Source of the DNA: Aptenodytes patagonicus
Taxonomy: Eukaryota; Chordata; Aves; Sphenisciformes; Spheniscidae
Direction of reading: 5' to 3'
DNA: 64,000 bases
Assembly: GCF_965638725.1 (NCBI RefSeq)
Contig: NC_134950.1
Coordinates: 140,979,636-141,043,635, forward strand
The position numbers and the translations under genes were made by a program. Under the pieces are notes generated by a model that searched no databases, was not told the DNA's origin, and saw only the letters and a list, made by a program, of their open reading frames with translations. Positions 38,538 to 62,764 of the stretch are shown here, one piece after another (within the stretch, counting starts at the first letter, position 1; each line of letters begins with the position of its first letter).

Positions 38538-39608
38538 CTCCCTTACATAACTTTGATGTGAACTGTGCGTGCTCTGGAGATTCAGATAACTACTGCACTG
38601 CTTATTGAGCCTGCACACTAAATATACACGCCCCAACATATTAACACTTACAAGTAGCTTAGATACACAGTACATTAAAACAAAAATGATGAAAATTTAC
38701 ATCAAGCTGCCCAAACCCATGCTCAAACAGTTTCCCCACCTAGTTCCAACTGCACAATCTTGATTCTAATAGCTGTACTCAAAAGTTTACTAAAAAACAA
38801 AGTAGAATGACGCCATCAGAGTCTTTACCCATTCATTTTCAACAGTCTTAAATTTTTCCTTTGTCAGTAATGATTCTAGGGGTTGGTTTTTGTTTTGTTT
38901 TTAAACCCAACTTTAAATCTAACAACATACATTCTCCTTATAATATCGCAGAGGTAGCAGGAGGGAATATGAATCAAAAGATGCCAGATTCTAGAAGTTG
39001 AACATTCAAGTATAGTGTCATCCAAGAGAGCTTCCCTGGCTTTCACAGACTGCATGTCACCTCTAATCACGTATAGCAAATAAAAAGTAGAATCCCAAAA
39101 TAAAGAACTATCAGCATTGGTTTACTAAGAGAAGTTTCACACCCAGATACCTCAAAGTAATCTTGTTACTTAAGTAGTAATACTGTCAGTTTCAATAGTC
39201 AAATATCAAGAACTGAAGTATAAACTTAAAATTTATGAGTATCAATTTTTCTAAAATGCTCACATTTCACCTAAACACAGACATACACACAGTTACTCTA
39301 AGTGATGTGCCACACTGTAAGGAAAGGTCCCAATTCAGTTCAAGAATCTGATATTCCCCCTCTCCCTCCCACCACACAACTCGACAGAAGTGTTTACAGT
39401 AATAGAAAGCAAACAGAAGGGGAAAACACAACATTTAACAAGTGCATCTATATACATTTTGCACCTTTTCCCTCCTTGCATCTAAAGTGAACAGGTCACC
39501 ACGTTCGCTACGCTTTACATGCACATACTCTCCACATAGTACAAGTCCTATTCAAAGGATCTCTGCAAGCATCAACAGCAGTCATTCCACACTAACCAAC
39601 AGGTGCTT

Positions 39609-50246
<10,638 letters not shown>

Positions 50247-50248
50247 GT

Positions 50249-53219
50249 CTAAAATAAAAGTCAGAAGAAAGCTTTCAGGGAGAAGGATTCAAATATGGCC
50301 TGCATTTATTCCTCCGCATTAGGTAACTGCTAGTCTATGGTCATTACTCCGACAAGACTCCCGTTGCCCTCTGTTCAGATCCCTTAAGACCTGCAAAGCG
50401 CTAAGGCCCTGTCAAGCTGGAGTCAATCCCAAGCTGTAAGAACCTGAACTAACTGGGAGCTTTGCTCAGATCTTCCAATACACACAGGTTGAAGGGGGAT
50501 CGGTGAGAGGCTTTTGAGTTAGAACAGTACAATTGCTGGCAAAAGGTTGCAACAGTTTAGCAGTGCTTTTCAAAGGACTGTTATTGTACAGACTTTCACA
50601 CAACACATTAAACTTTGTATAAAAAAAATTCAAGACTGGGCTCTAGAAAGCAAGTTTGCAATTTTCAGTGGATTCTACACACACTACAGACCCAATTCTA
50701 ATAAGCTTTTTAGGTTGGACTTGTTTCGAGAACACAGGATCAGCTACTAGTTTCCAAGCTAGAAATATAAATCTCCAGGTGTTTATAAACTGATGATTCC
50801 CTTTAACCCAAAAGAGGGCTGATTCACAGCAAAGTCAAGGAAAAAACAGGAGTTACTTTAACATAGCTGCTGGCAATACGTAGCATTTATAAAGACTTTT
50901 TAAAAATGAAGTATTAATTACAAAAGCATTTTTGCTACCTATGCAAATTTTAAAATTTTCTCATTACTGTAGCTTTTCAGCCATGACACTGAAACTACCT
51001 TGAAACACAGAACACTTGAAACTAAAGGCTGTAATGAAGTGATGCAAGTGGAAACCTTCCTAATTTGCAACAGGTGGAAAACAAACTCAAAGTTAAAAAA
51101 ATAAATCTGTACAGCAGTGGCAATCAGTTGTCCAGCTTATCCCCATAACCCATTTTAGTTACTTAACACAGAGACACCAGCCACTCAATTCACCAGTGTC
51201 TTGGGGAACAGGATGATTTAAAAAGCGTATGCAAAACTTCAGTTTTTCCATTGTAAGTGGTATTTTTAAAGCAGCTGCTGGTAATTACCATGCTGATTCA
51301 CTGAGAAAGGAAGCCCTAAGAGGCAGATTAAGAGAGCTAACCAAGTCAGAATATTTTAAACCAACCACTCAAGACAGAACAGAAAGATCTCAGATATGGT
51401 GAGGGTAACACAAGCACTACATGAATTCATTATATTGCCACAAAGGCTAGGTAAATGTAGGAGGGGAAAAGTAATTCAACAAATGCCAACAAGTCCCAGT
51501 TACTGTTTCAGCAAATATGCAGCATTATTTTATTCATTTAAGTCATTAAACCCTTACAAGAAGGAAAACTATTTATCCTTATGCTGCTACAGCACTGTTT
51601 AAACATTCTAAGTTTGGGAGCTGTTCACTAACGGAAATTGTTGAATTGAAAAATTAAAACTATTGAACTATTGAAAAAAAATTTTCTGAAAAAGCTGTTG
51701 ACAATGTTGACGATTATTCCACATTGGGTTTTTGCTTACTGTTCTCCTTGTAGCTGACCTACAGCCTTCACACTACGAAACTTGAGTCTTGCAGCTTAGG
51801 CAATAGCTGTCACAGTTACCGGTCTGAAAGCTTAGGGACCAATCCCTGGTGCTGTTGTGCTACAACTGCATTCAACTTACCTGCTCCACTGATGGTAGGC
51901 TCAGGCTATGTCTACATTAACAACCAAATACAGAACAAGCAGCAACTCCATAGAAATAAACAGTTATTGAGGATCCAACATCCACACTATACAAGTTTTT
52001 GTGTGTTTACTTCATACTACCTCTTGTCTAGACTGACAACACCCACTGACAACTGAAGTGCACCTTCTAGTTTTAGCTTCTTCCAAAATGAAAAAAATTT
52101 ATGCACTCCCAGATCACATTGTGACGTGAACCAAAGTGCAGCAAGCAAGGATGACTGGGAATGCATTTCAAGAGCACACTCGTTATCTGAATTAAAATAC
52201 TAATGCAGATGTATTCTCCAATGCCAACTGTACCTGAGCTTCAATAATTAGAATTTAATAGTGTTGTTCTACTGCCACTTAGGAGATATATCTCAGTTCA
52301 CTAATGAGAAAACAGACAACCACCTTCAAGTGAAATGTGTTCCTCCAACATGCTCCCCCCCCCAACCAAGCACTGAACCTTATTACAGCTGACCAAAACT
52401 CAAGAACACTTTGTTCTTCTATCCAGCACTTATATGCTGAACAGTAGTAGTTCTGAGAATATATCATCTTCATATGTGACAGCCTCTATACTGTCACCAA
52501 AGTCACAAACCCTACTTCCTTAACAGCTATGCTTTGAGCCAGTCTCTCCCTCGTAACTGATGTATACGCTCCAGTCTCCTTGGACTTGTCTGGAGTTTCC
52601 TTGAACTCACAGTCTGTTAGAAAGAGTTTGGTAAATTAAAAAACGTTGTGGTAAGTGGCTTTTGTTTAAGATGTGCCCTTCAGCTTGCTATGGCACTGCA
52701 GCATGATAGTACACAGATAAAACCCAAAAAGTGTCCTAGGCACACAGAACCACCACATCCTGAGTTACATGCAAGACTCAGGGAAAAAAAATTTTTGTTT
52801 ATAAACTCAGTGAAACTTTATAGAGTTAAACTAGATTATTCTTCTCCAAAGAGTTGGGGTGGTATTCTTAGCCCTTATACGCAAATATATAAACTTGAGG
52901 TTAGAAACCTACTTCTTTTTCAAAACAGCAAAAGGTTTTTAAGCGCGACCATCTTCTGCCCTGTCAGCTGTGGCTTAAGCACAAACACCGCAAGCTCCTC
53001 CGAAACAGAGAAAGCTGCAAGATAAAGCGATGACTTGGCAGTCACAAACTCGCTCAGCAGGGGCAGGCATCTCCAGTGCTGCCTTTCACGACCCCTTCAG
53101 AGACCCACCTCTCAGACACAGCCTGCTCGGTAAAGCTGGCGCTGCCAAAAATACAAGGGTCAAGAACCTCCTCGAGATTTACGGGTTTTCTCGCCCGTCA
53201 AGCCAGAGCGGCAGCTGCT
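50249..53219 (-). other. TMEM106B: TMEM106B 5' intron and possible noncoding exon region
   Basis: The acceptor before the first coding exon requires an upstream exon. The stretch is AT-rich and shows no recognised element until the GC content rises near 53030. A GTGGGT donor-like site on the minus strand near 53105 could end a short 5' UTR exon, but other sites in the island are equally possible. The first exon could not be set from sequence alone. Confidence 0.55.
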
Positions 53220-53224
53220 CTCGC

Positions 53225-53234
53225 AAACATGGCG
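53225..53234 (+). promoter_or_regulatory. YY1-like motif overlapping an ATG
   Basis: AAACATGGCG resembles the YY1 element AAnATGGCG, which in vertebrate promoters often sits just downstream of a start site and can overlap the initiation codon. It is in plus orientation, so it would fit a rightward transcript better than TMEM106B. Confidence 0.4.
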
Positions 53235-53378
53235 AAGTTTCCAGCCGGCGGGTGCGGACCAAGGCCCGGCGATCGCGGCCGCTGCCGGGCTGCCCCGGGC
53301 GGGCCCCTGCACCCGGCCGGCCGGCGGGTGGGGGTCTCGGCGCGGAGGGGCGCGGGCAGCCGCCCCGGCCGCCCGGAG
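53229..53378 (+). other. Candidate plus-strand coding first exon (hypothetical)
   Basis: ATG at 53229 has a strong context (A at -3, G at +4). It opens exactly 50 codons (MAKFPAGGCGPRPG...RPE) that end at a consensus splice donor, GGAG|GTAAGC. The peptide is Arg/Gly/Pro-rich and resembles no protein I know, as expected of any frame in GC-rich sequence. It may be the first exon of a divergent noncoding or coding transcript, or chance. No downstream exon was identified. Confidence 0.25.
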
Positions 53379-53685
53379 GTAAGCAAGGCCCCGCCGTCGG
53401 CCTGCCCAGGCCTCGCCGAAGCCCACGAACCACCGCCGCGGCCCCCCGCCCGGCGCCCAGCTTCGCCGGCCTCGCAGCCGCAGGCCGCGCTCGGCCCGGC
53501 TACCGCCCCAGGCCTGCCGCCGTCCCCCGGCTCCCCTCCGCCGCTGGAGCGACCCTCCCCACCTGCGGCGCGGGCTCCGCGGGCCGAGCCGGGGGAGAGC
53601 GGGCTGCGCCGGGCACGGGGGCGACAGGACCGGAGGTTCCAGGTGCGACGCAGCTGCCCCGGCGCTAAACCCCGGATCCGGGGCG

Positions 53686-53696
53686 TGCGCAGGCGC
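53686..53696. promoter_or_regulatory. TMEM106B: NRF1-type site
   Basis: TGCGCAGGCGC fits the nearly palindromic NRF1 consensus, common in TATA-less promoters of widely expressed genes. Binding is inferred. Confidence 0.55.
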
Positions 53697-53713
53697 GGGG
53701 CGGCGCCGCGTCG

Positions 53714-53738
53714 GTCCCGTCCCGTCCCGTCCCGTCCC
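53714..53738 (+). repeat. (GTCCC)5 pentanucleotide repeat
   Basis: Five exact copies of GTCCC inside the CpG island. Confidence 0.95.
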
Positions 53739-53806
53739 GCCGCTGTCGGCCGCGGGCGGGGCTGCGCTCTGTTCTCCGCGGGGGCCGGGGCGCGGGGGTC
53801 CCCGTC

Positions 53807-53854
53807 GTTCCCTTCACCGTTCCCCTCACCGTTCCCCTCACCGTTCCCCTCGCC
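53807..53854 (+). repeat. 12-bp tandem repeat, four copies, in the CpG island
   Basis: Four units of GTTCCCCTCACC, with single changes in the first and last unit. On the minus strand each unit reads close to GGTGAGGGGAAC, so the array repeats a splice-donor-like GTGAG hexamer. Confidence 0.95.
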
Positions 53855-54000
53855 GCTGGGCGCCGAGCCGGCGGCTGCTGCTGCCGCCCGGCCGGGCCGC
53901 GCCTGCCAGCCCTCCCGGTCGGCGGAAGGCTCGGGAATCGCACAGAAACCGCCGTCCCGAGCGTGAGGCGGTGCCCGGTCTGAGGGGTGAGAGGTGCTCC

Positions 54001-57000
54001 CGCTCCCCGGGCCCCAGGGTAGGGGTAGAAGCAAGGGTAAGGGAAAGGGAAATCAGGAGACGCCGCAGCCCCTCTCCGCAGCTAAGGGACGGAGGGCAGA
54101 GCGGGTTTCCTCCCTAAGTTTCGCTGGCAGCAGTCGTTCGCTGCTCTGCCTGCAGCTGTGTGCTCCACATAAGCTCTGCGTTGCGTTAATCACAGGAAAA
54201 AAAGCGGGGATTTTTCTTCCCGCAACTGAGTTTACTTCGCGGTACCTTCACAGCCACCATCGTTACTTTCTGTTCCCTGTTTGATGATAGCTCCGGTGGA
54301 AGCAACTCGCCACACTCTGCTCCGGGGGAAATGAGATGCTCGAGCAAGGGAAGCTATGGCAGGTCAGCAAAAGAGGTGTAAGAAACGAGACGCGCTACCG
54401 CTGCAATTCAGTTTTATAACTCATGTCACATTATACAAGGTTGCTTGTACAGCTGATGTTTATTCAGGGCATGGGCAGTGAGGTGTTCTCCAAGCGATTT
54501 GCCAGAGCAAAATGAAGTACATTGGAAGTGAATAACTTGTGATTTTTGCTCTTTGTGTGCCTGCATCTGGTCCGTGAAAACCACTACCCAGTGACTATGG
54601 CAACACGGGAGACCACTGCTGTGTGGGGATGTGGGGGCAGCAAAGGGACAAGAGCTGCACAGAGGGGACGCAGCGTGGGATGAAGGAGCTTGGGGGACCA
54701 GGGAGGAGCTCTGCCTGGTTTGGGAGCCTCGTCCCAGCTGCAGGAATGAGTCAGGCTGGGGGAAACCCTGTGATTCACCCCACGTGTCAAAGCGCAAGAG
54801 CAAGCATAGGGGTAGGGCTCGAGGGAGAGGATAAGGAATCGAGGTCCTTACGACAGCTTGGGGTGATCACGAGGCTGGGGCAGGGCGCCAGGCTGCTCCA
54901 GAGGCCGGGAGGAGACAGGCTGCCTCCAGCAGCCACCAGAGCCTGTGCAGCTGTGAGGCCACCTGCAGTACGGCCCTGCCGGCAGCATGCCCGGCACCTG
55001 GCTGCAGGTCCAGGAAATGATCAGCACAGAAAATAACCTTCCCCCACCAAAACATGTGCTCAGAGGAAAAAGGTCTGCACGTATCTTTACCTGGGCCAAT
55101 GCCAGCCCATTTATTCCATTTATCCGTGGAACTTCCTGGGAGTTTAAGAGCTCTTAAACTAGCTAGCTTTCATTATCCAGTTCAAGTAAAGGGGCGTCCT
55201 GCATGCTGCTCACTGGTGGCTTGACTCTACTTCTCTAGCCAGGCATGATCAAGCTCCTGACAGTATTGGCAAAAGCTGGCACGTCCCTTGTTCCTTTGGC
55301 AGACCTTCATCTGAGTCTTTGGCCCATCACTGTTCAAGGTTCCTGAGGAGCCTGTACAAAGCTCTCTGTGCAGCAAGATTCACCGTGGTACTTTGTGGGT
55401 TCCTAACTATAAACGGTGTGTGTAAGATACCTTGAACAGATCCCTGGCATGCTCAGGACCTATTTGGAGCTTGTATCTTGCTTTAGAGCACCAGCAAATG
55501 GTGCTCTAATGATGTGAATTCGGTAGGCTCAGGCCTGGCTATTAGTTTCACTGGCTATTGGCTTTTGGTTCTGACTCAACTTTATATTGATCCAAGGAGC
55601 ACAAAGCACAGTGTAAAAAATAGTCATAGCTTCCAGCTGTCCAAACAGAAAGTGAGAACACCAAGTCTTTGCCTTTTAGATTGTTTTAAACAATAGTGGT
55701 AGCCAGGCACATTGACCTAAATCATCACACAACAGGGGACGTGCCAGAAAAGGTCTACCAAAAAGGTTTTTGGAACAGCTTTGGGAGGTCATACTGAGTT
55801 CTGGCAACTCAAAGTTACTCAGTCTGACAAATTCTTTCAATACAAATTTATTCAATAAAAATATTCCTAGCAAATTGTAATTAGCATGGAGATTTTGATC
55901 AAATCAGCATTTTGTTCCTTAGACTGCAGCAGTTTTTACCCAATACTTCCAGCTCTCAAACTAATCTATAAGGCCCCATGCAGGTAAGGGTGTTACAAGG
56001 TTACCCAAGAGAGTGTTTCCCTTGCTATGATAGAAGAAACAGTTGAAATCAGCATGGGCTTTAGAGATAGTTCTCTGTTACTGTAATCAATAGAGATGTT
56101 TCCTGTTAAAGACTTCTCACTATTTGCCATAGCCTTTCCTCTGTAGCTTTGACACAAACAGAATGTTGTTGGTTTTTTTTTCTCTTTAAAGCTGTCATGA
56201 TGGAAGGGAACATATCTCTGGATATCTGTTTGCTTTGTGTTATTTTCACTTAGAAAGTACATGTTAAAGATATCATGTTAGAAAGAGAAATTGAAACACT
56301 GGAAGGATCTGGCTTACCCATTAGTGGCCTCAAGCTCATCCATAAATCCTCAAGCTCACCTTAAATATCATTTATTTGCTATAGGCTAAAGTAATGCAAT
56401 GAAAACTGAGAATAAACAATAATATAAAGGTAAAATGTCACACCCACTATGCAGGCTTGAAAAACATTAAAAATATGTGATAAGAAGATGTACACATTAG
56501 AAGCACATTAGAAGTGCTTAAATATGTGATGAGGTGCTTAAAAGTGTTACTGAAATGGGCCACTGAGCTCGGGCTAATCAAGACAGGGTTCCTGTGATTA
56601 TGGAAAGGGTATTTCACAGTAAGGAAGTACAGACTGCACAACATCCAATATTGCTGGTTCATGAACTGAATAGATAACGTCTAGATGAGGATTGCATGCT
56701 TCAACACAGACACAAATTAATCAGTTCAGAAATGCATGGTAGAGGGGTGGTATGCAATACTAGTGCTAGTAGGAGGGGTATGAAATGGAAACACTCAGAT
56801 GGCATAAACAGAGAAGCTGAGATCATCACCTTTGGACTGAGTTATGGGACAGCTGCAAGTAATACAATCTCTTAGTTCTCATAAATCACAAAACGGGTGC
56901 AGTTTATACTTCCGATAGTGCATCGGTGAAGAAATCCAAGTGATGAATCTGGTTTCAAGTTGAGTTTTGTGGCTGGGATATGATAAGTGAGTCAGGTTCT

Positions 57001-60000
57001 TGAAAGGGCTGAAGTTAGCAATCCCTGTAGCAGCCAATTGTGCCGGTGTGCAGCCTCCCAGGTCCTGTGAGCACCTGCAAAAGACGTAGACCTTAGAAGT
57101 ACCAGCAAAGAGTTATATTTACTTCTAATTTTCCCCCCACGATGAATAACAACCCACTAGTATTGGTTATCTGAAGAAACTTCAGACTGCCCACATTTAT
57201 TTCATCCTTCAGAAATATAAGCTACTAGTTCTGTGAACATTGAAGGTAATGAAGCCTGGTTTCCTATGGATTTGCCTCTCGGTTGGCTGACTATTTATCT
57301 GAATTATAATAAAATTTTCTGTTACGACCGCATATACCTAGCATCTCCTCCTGCGGAATGTTTTGGCAGCAACATGCAGGCTGCCATGTTCAGAAATGGA
57401 AATGTGTAGAAATTTGCTGACTGGATAGAAAGTTATTAGGTGTTAACTCCTAAATGTTCAATCCCCGGTGTCTCCTCTGCCTGGTTATCTATTTTTATGA
57501 AATTTGTATAAACGATATTATCTCTCAAACTCAGCTGAAACTGGCTAACACCTTCAAAGTTACTGGAACTTGGGACACAGAGAAAGAGACAGGGTGATTG
57601 CATAAACCTTGTTTTCATATAGCCTACCAGGCTAAAAATGGATGGCATGCTATCTGAATGCTGAGCTAGGTGCAGACATCATTTTTATCTCCAAGCTATC
57701 TCCAAGTCCAGAAAAACAAACAAACAAACAGCAACACACACCCCCCAAACAAAACCAAACAAAAAGAATGTGAAAACTATAATCCCCATCTAATCTAGAG
57801 TATAAACTAGCAGTATGGGGGATTGCGTCCACTTACCTGTTGCTGACAGGAGAGAAGATGCTTAAGAAATCCTGTAATTACTTTAGGTTCATCATTACAT
57901 CACTGGGGTTTTTGTATATAAGGAAAAGCAGGTTTTGCAGAACTATTACAGTTGTCTGTGTGCATTACACTCCTCCTCCACCTTAAGTACCCAGGGAATA
58001 GTTATGCTGCCATGTTGTAAAGATCATGTTTTCTCTAAATTTCTCTCTATCACTAGTTCACGAGGACACCCAAAAGAAAATGGTGATTCCCTATACCATG
58101 GTTTTCTTCTTGAGAAACTTCAGAAAAGAGATACAAATTAACCTGATAAAAATAAGAACAATCCTAATTTTTAGTGATTATGCCCTTGATTCAATGAAAT
58201 GACAATAGTCCTGTTTTTTCACAAGTCATCCTAGTCCCAGGATGTGCTAGACTGAGCTGTACGGTGGTTGCAATGGTGACTTGTGCCAGGTCTCATCATT
58301 GAAGGGTACCTAAAGTCACACTCAGGCCAAAAAGAAAAAAACCCCAAACTATAGAAGAAGAGGGAATTCCGCAAGGCATTTCCAATTTAGGTGTACGTAA
58401 TCTGAGGCAACCTTACTCCAGGCACAGGACAGTAAGACCCAGCCTATTATTTGACCAGGAACATACTGGTCACTTTTGATGTTTTATCCTATGTCCTAGT
58501 GCTGCTTTGAGGAGTGGCTGCACTAAATGTAAAGAATGAAAAACTTATGTTAAAAAAATCTACTGTATTAATTTGGTCTATTTGGATTTTTAAAAAAGTT
58601 CAGTTTTGAAACATCCTTTTTTCCCCCTGTGAAGTATTCTCTGTATTTCAGAATTGCTATGGTAAATATTTTTAGACACATTTAATACTTGAATATAGTT
58701 TGTCACAGATACTTTCATTGCTATGTATTTTCTGATGGTAGGGCCTGTGCACTGAGTTATTTTGCATGAATAAAATATAAACAGTCTTTTATAACTGATG
58801 TGTTTCTGATATATTGCACGGCTACTGATAACTGTCATTCTTGCAACATTCCATGGTCTTCTGCAGTGTATACTTTATAGTTTCTCTTTGTTCATTACAC
58901 GTGCACAAACCTTAAATTCTGCATTAGTTGACGAATGAGATGATTATATTCTGTAAGAACATCATTTTTGCGCATTTCTCCACAATTCTGATGCTGTATA
59001 AGAACTGCGGCTTGCTCACTGTAATACGTGCTTCCAATACTTTCTGAGGAAAATAGCCCCTATTTCTCCTGTTTACATATTCTCCCCTTTTGAAAAAAAA
59101 CATATAGCTGAATATTGATGAGGAAAAAACAAAACTGACAACAACCCACAGATCTAGACAAAAAATAATAAATCTTCTGATCGATTGGGTGAATGACCTA
59201 GTGATTATACTTTAATGCTTTTGAATAGCTTCTTTTAGAACAAGGTTTTTACAGATCATGTGCAGAACCATTTGTCTTTACCGTAGAGGAGCAGCAGTGG
59301 GTGGCAGCTGTGGCTGCCTTCAGCCATGCATACGGACATAGAATAATACTTATTGAGCAGCCCCATTGATCTTAGACTCATCTAATTTACGTATGATCTC
59401 TGCTGCGTTTCCTGATGGAGGAAAATAGCAGCAAGGAGATTCTAGCTTTATTATTTCTAATGCGTGGCTTTAATCAAATGGGCTATATGCAGAGTTAAAC
59501 CTATTATTGAGAGGCTTTTTAACTTGTATAGCTCCCCAGGGGAAGACTTAAACAACCAATGGAACATTTGGCCTTTAAGCATTCAAATTTATTTAACTTT
59601 AAAAAAGAACACATTTTTACATACATTTGGGAAAAGTAATGACATGTATAAGTTACATAAACCTTTGAGAAGAGCTAGTTTCCTGCGTTTGGAAAGTTGT
59701 GTGAGTGATGACGACTCAGTCTCTCACTGACTTTGCTAACACAACAGAATTAGTATGTCACAATGCAATAAATAAATGGTTTTTGCTATTGTTTTATTTT
59801 TCTGTAACTTGATCAGCACCAAGAAAATCCACTTGTACCTTAAAAAGTTCCCATATTCTTTTTCTAAAACAACTTGGGAGAAATCTGGTATTAAGTCCTC
59901 TATCTTTCCTTTAGGACTCTCCCAGCTGGTTTAAGGCTCAGCAGGTAATGTGTGCAACCTTGTGCACAGTTTATTCCATCATTTATATATAAAAATTGAT

Positions 60001-62764
60001 TTATGGCATCAGTCTAACAGGTGCATAAAGTACTTTTTTGAGCCACTATTAAAGTATGAGAAATGGTACCCAGAACAGATAAGTAAGAGATAACAGAAGG
60101 TACAGCATCAGGAGCAACAGTGTGAACAGATAACATTCAGGAAATTATTTTACATACAGCCTGAAGCCAGGTTGTTCCTGGCTTTTTAGCTTAAATGTTT
60201 TTTATTGTATGTATCGCAACAGTAAATATCATATTCATCAGTAGCATATGTCAAGACATCTTCAATAACCTACCTACTGTAGCAAAATTATAGATGGTTT
60301 GGCCAACATTTAAATAACTTTAAGTGCATTAGCCTGCCAGGTAATCTACTTGCAAATATATACGTATTTTGGGAGTACTATTCAAAACTCAATATATATG
60401 TATTTTGGGAGTACTATTCAAAACTCATCTCATATTTCTAGTCATGTCTAGCCTCAGTCAGCTTCTTCTGAAAGTTTGCCAGGTAAAGGTGCCAGAAGAT
60501 GTGATTTTTTATTTCTTGGAAAATGGATAGAGGCAACCAGTTCACAGAGGTTACTTATATTTCGAGAGGTTTAGCTTTCAAGTGATTACAATTTTTACTT
60601 GTTACTGACTAGACCAGAGTCAGAAGCTTCATAAGAGACCTAAAAATTTGTAAGTGTCCTAGAAATGGAACGCCCTGAATTCCCTCACCTTTCAGTAGGG
60701 TCTTCCGTGTAATGGTGGTGGTGATTTTTCATTTTTGCCTGCTCAGCTGCCTCTTTAGCTTTAATAGTTTCTTTAGTAAACAAAGGCTTTCATTTTTTTC
60801 TATGTCCATCTTTTATAGGTTTTATATCTAAAAACCTTTTTTATTACAAAACCCAGCATCATAGTTTGTGAAGGCAAATAAAAATAAAAACATCTGTTTT
60901 AAGTAACTATTCAGACAAAGGTTATACTTGCAAGTGCATTTTATTTCTTCACATAAATACTTTAATAATTATTTTTAGTTAGGATATTTGCTGTGCAAAA
61001 ATGCTTCCAGAGACAGTGTTAGTGTTTCTGTTGTAATATGTTCTGCAGAATTCTAGTGGATACGTATAAAAGAGATGGAATTGGAAATTAATATTTTAAC
61101 TTACCATCATCAGAAAAATAATTTGTCATGGAAAAGATTATCATATAATTGCACTGCAATTATCTTAATGAGTATAATCTGTTATGTCTAATTTTTTGCC
61201 CACTTTCACACTTCTTTGAAATAGGATCCTATTAAAATGTTTTTCATTATTGTCATGACAACTGTGTCATAATATTTTATTGCAAATTTAATCAACCTAT
61301 TACTGTCCAGTCTCTTACTGCGAAAGTAGTTTGGCCAGAATGGACTATGTTCCTACAGAATAGTGTTTCTAGTCAGTACACAATGGAAATGTATTTATTC
61401 CTGTAATACACAACATAGTTTTATTCTTTTTAAAGGAAGTAGAGAATTCCATTGCAACAAAGAGCAATGCCATCTTTAAACAGGATAATACCATATGAAA
61501 TAATCCTTTTATTCTTTGTTCTATAATAAAGGAGAGAACTTCTGTTGTTGGGTGGTACTGTAGAGATTTGAAGAATACAGGCTTAGCTGCTTGAAGATTA
61601 AACTAGGGGTTTTCTTCCTTTTTTTTTCAATGAACCATGCTTATTTCAAAAGATACACAGTGATCTCTGATTCCTAATAGAATCTGTTATCCATTTATAA
61701 TAGATTGCTCCTCTGCTGCTACAGCTTTAGATTTCAGAATTAACCCCTAGATTTTCCTTCCCTTCTTTGAGTGGTGGATACCAGAAATAATATGCATTTA
61801 TTGCTAAATAGATTACTTTACAGAATTCCCATTTTATCTTGCATCTGCAGATGTTAGCCTCACAGAGGTTTGGTTGACCTTACCTGTTGACTCAGTAAGG
61901 AATCCAGTAACAAGATTATGTATGTGCAGTTAAAGGACCCGTGTCTTGGATAAAGCAATGATCATTAGTAATAAGTATATCTAACTGTGCACTTCCCTTT
62001 CTAGCTGTTTAGTGTGTTATATGCATTCGTATAATCTTTTAACAGTTTTCCATGTGTATGCATATCCTAAATAGTGCCACTGAAACTGAGAAACAATCTA
62101 AAATAGCCAGAAATAATTTGAAGTCAGTTGTGAATGGAAAAACATCTGTCTAACATTTGTATAATGTCTGGAGAAGTGTTTAGCAGAGGCAAAAATGCCC
62201 CTTTGACTAATTATGAGATTATAAGTAATTCAATCGATAGCTAACTTGTTTGAAGTTAAAAACAGAGTTGTAATACAGGTAGCCTGAACATTCAAAGGAA
62301 AATGTACAACCACATTTATGCCCATGCATAAGGCAAACAGTGGCGTGGATGACATCCAAGTTAGACCTTGAGAAAATAAAATTGAGAGATGAACACGTTT
62401 AAAACCATATAAAATTATTACCTAGGTTGCTTGAGTAATGGGAAAAAAGAAATGCTCGAAGGACAAATTTTTTTTTTAATTGAGGAGTTCACAGCTTGTT
62501 TTGAAACTGTGAACATTTCACTGATGAAACAGTCCTTGAAATCTGTGTTTCCGAGAATGTTTATGTGCAAAGTAGAGTGTTTGGACATTTCTGTGAGCGT
62601 GTGTGAAGAACAAGAGTATTTTATCTCTCAATTAGAATAAACATACGGAAAAGACTGGATTACATTTTCCCAGACTGCTGATTTGATTTCATTTCATTTA
62701 ACTTCATGTTCTTAACTTCTACTCCTCCAGGGAGGAGATGCTGCCAACGTGAGGGTAGGTGGAA
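54001..62764. other. Noncoding stretch upstream of TMEM106B
   Basis: No gene was recognised. The part up to about 55100 is moderately GC-rich, the rest AT-rich. Open frames are short and unlike known proteins. In human the next gene on this side is THSD7A, which would lie beyond the right edge. A 36-bp tandem duplication is listed separately. Confidence 0.6.
60355..60427. repeat. 36-bp tandem duplication (2 copies)
   Basis: Two adjacent copies of about 36 bp contain TATTTTGGGAGTACTATTCA. They differ at one internal base (TACG versus TATG), so the duplication is fairly recent. Confidence 0.93.

Larger units (their letters stand above)
33853..39608 (-). other. TMEM106B: TMEM106B 3' untranslated region (proposed)
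   Basis: From the stop codon at 39609 the minus strand continues through about 5.7 kb of AT-rich sequence without any recognised element, up to a consensus AATAAA (33882-33877). Mammalian TMEM106B transcripts are known to have a 3' UTR of several kilobases, so the length is plausible. Earlier AATAAA signals on the minus strand (38537-38532 and 36047-36042) could give shorter forms. No transcript data were available, so the extent is inference. Confidence 0.6.
53220..54000. promoter_or_regulatory. TMEM106B: CpG-island promoter of TMEM106B, possibly bidirectional
   Basis: A sharply bounded GC- and CpG-rich block lies about 3 kb upstream of the first coding exon. It contains an NRF1-type site (TGCGCAGGCGC, 53686-53696), GC boxes, a (GTCCC)5 repeat and a 12-bp tandem repeat. 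No TATA box was seen. It must hold the TMEM106B start, since no other promoter-like sequence is near. A plus-strand ATG with a good splice donor (53229-53378) suggests that transcription may also leave in the other direction. Confidence 0.8.

Noticed and set aside
53030..54034. Open frames of up to 296 codons on both strands in the TMEM106B promoter island
   Set aside because: The composition (Pro, Arg, Gly, Ala) is what any frame in a CpG island gives. Only the 50-codon piece ending at a donor is kept as a low-confidence candidate.
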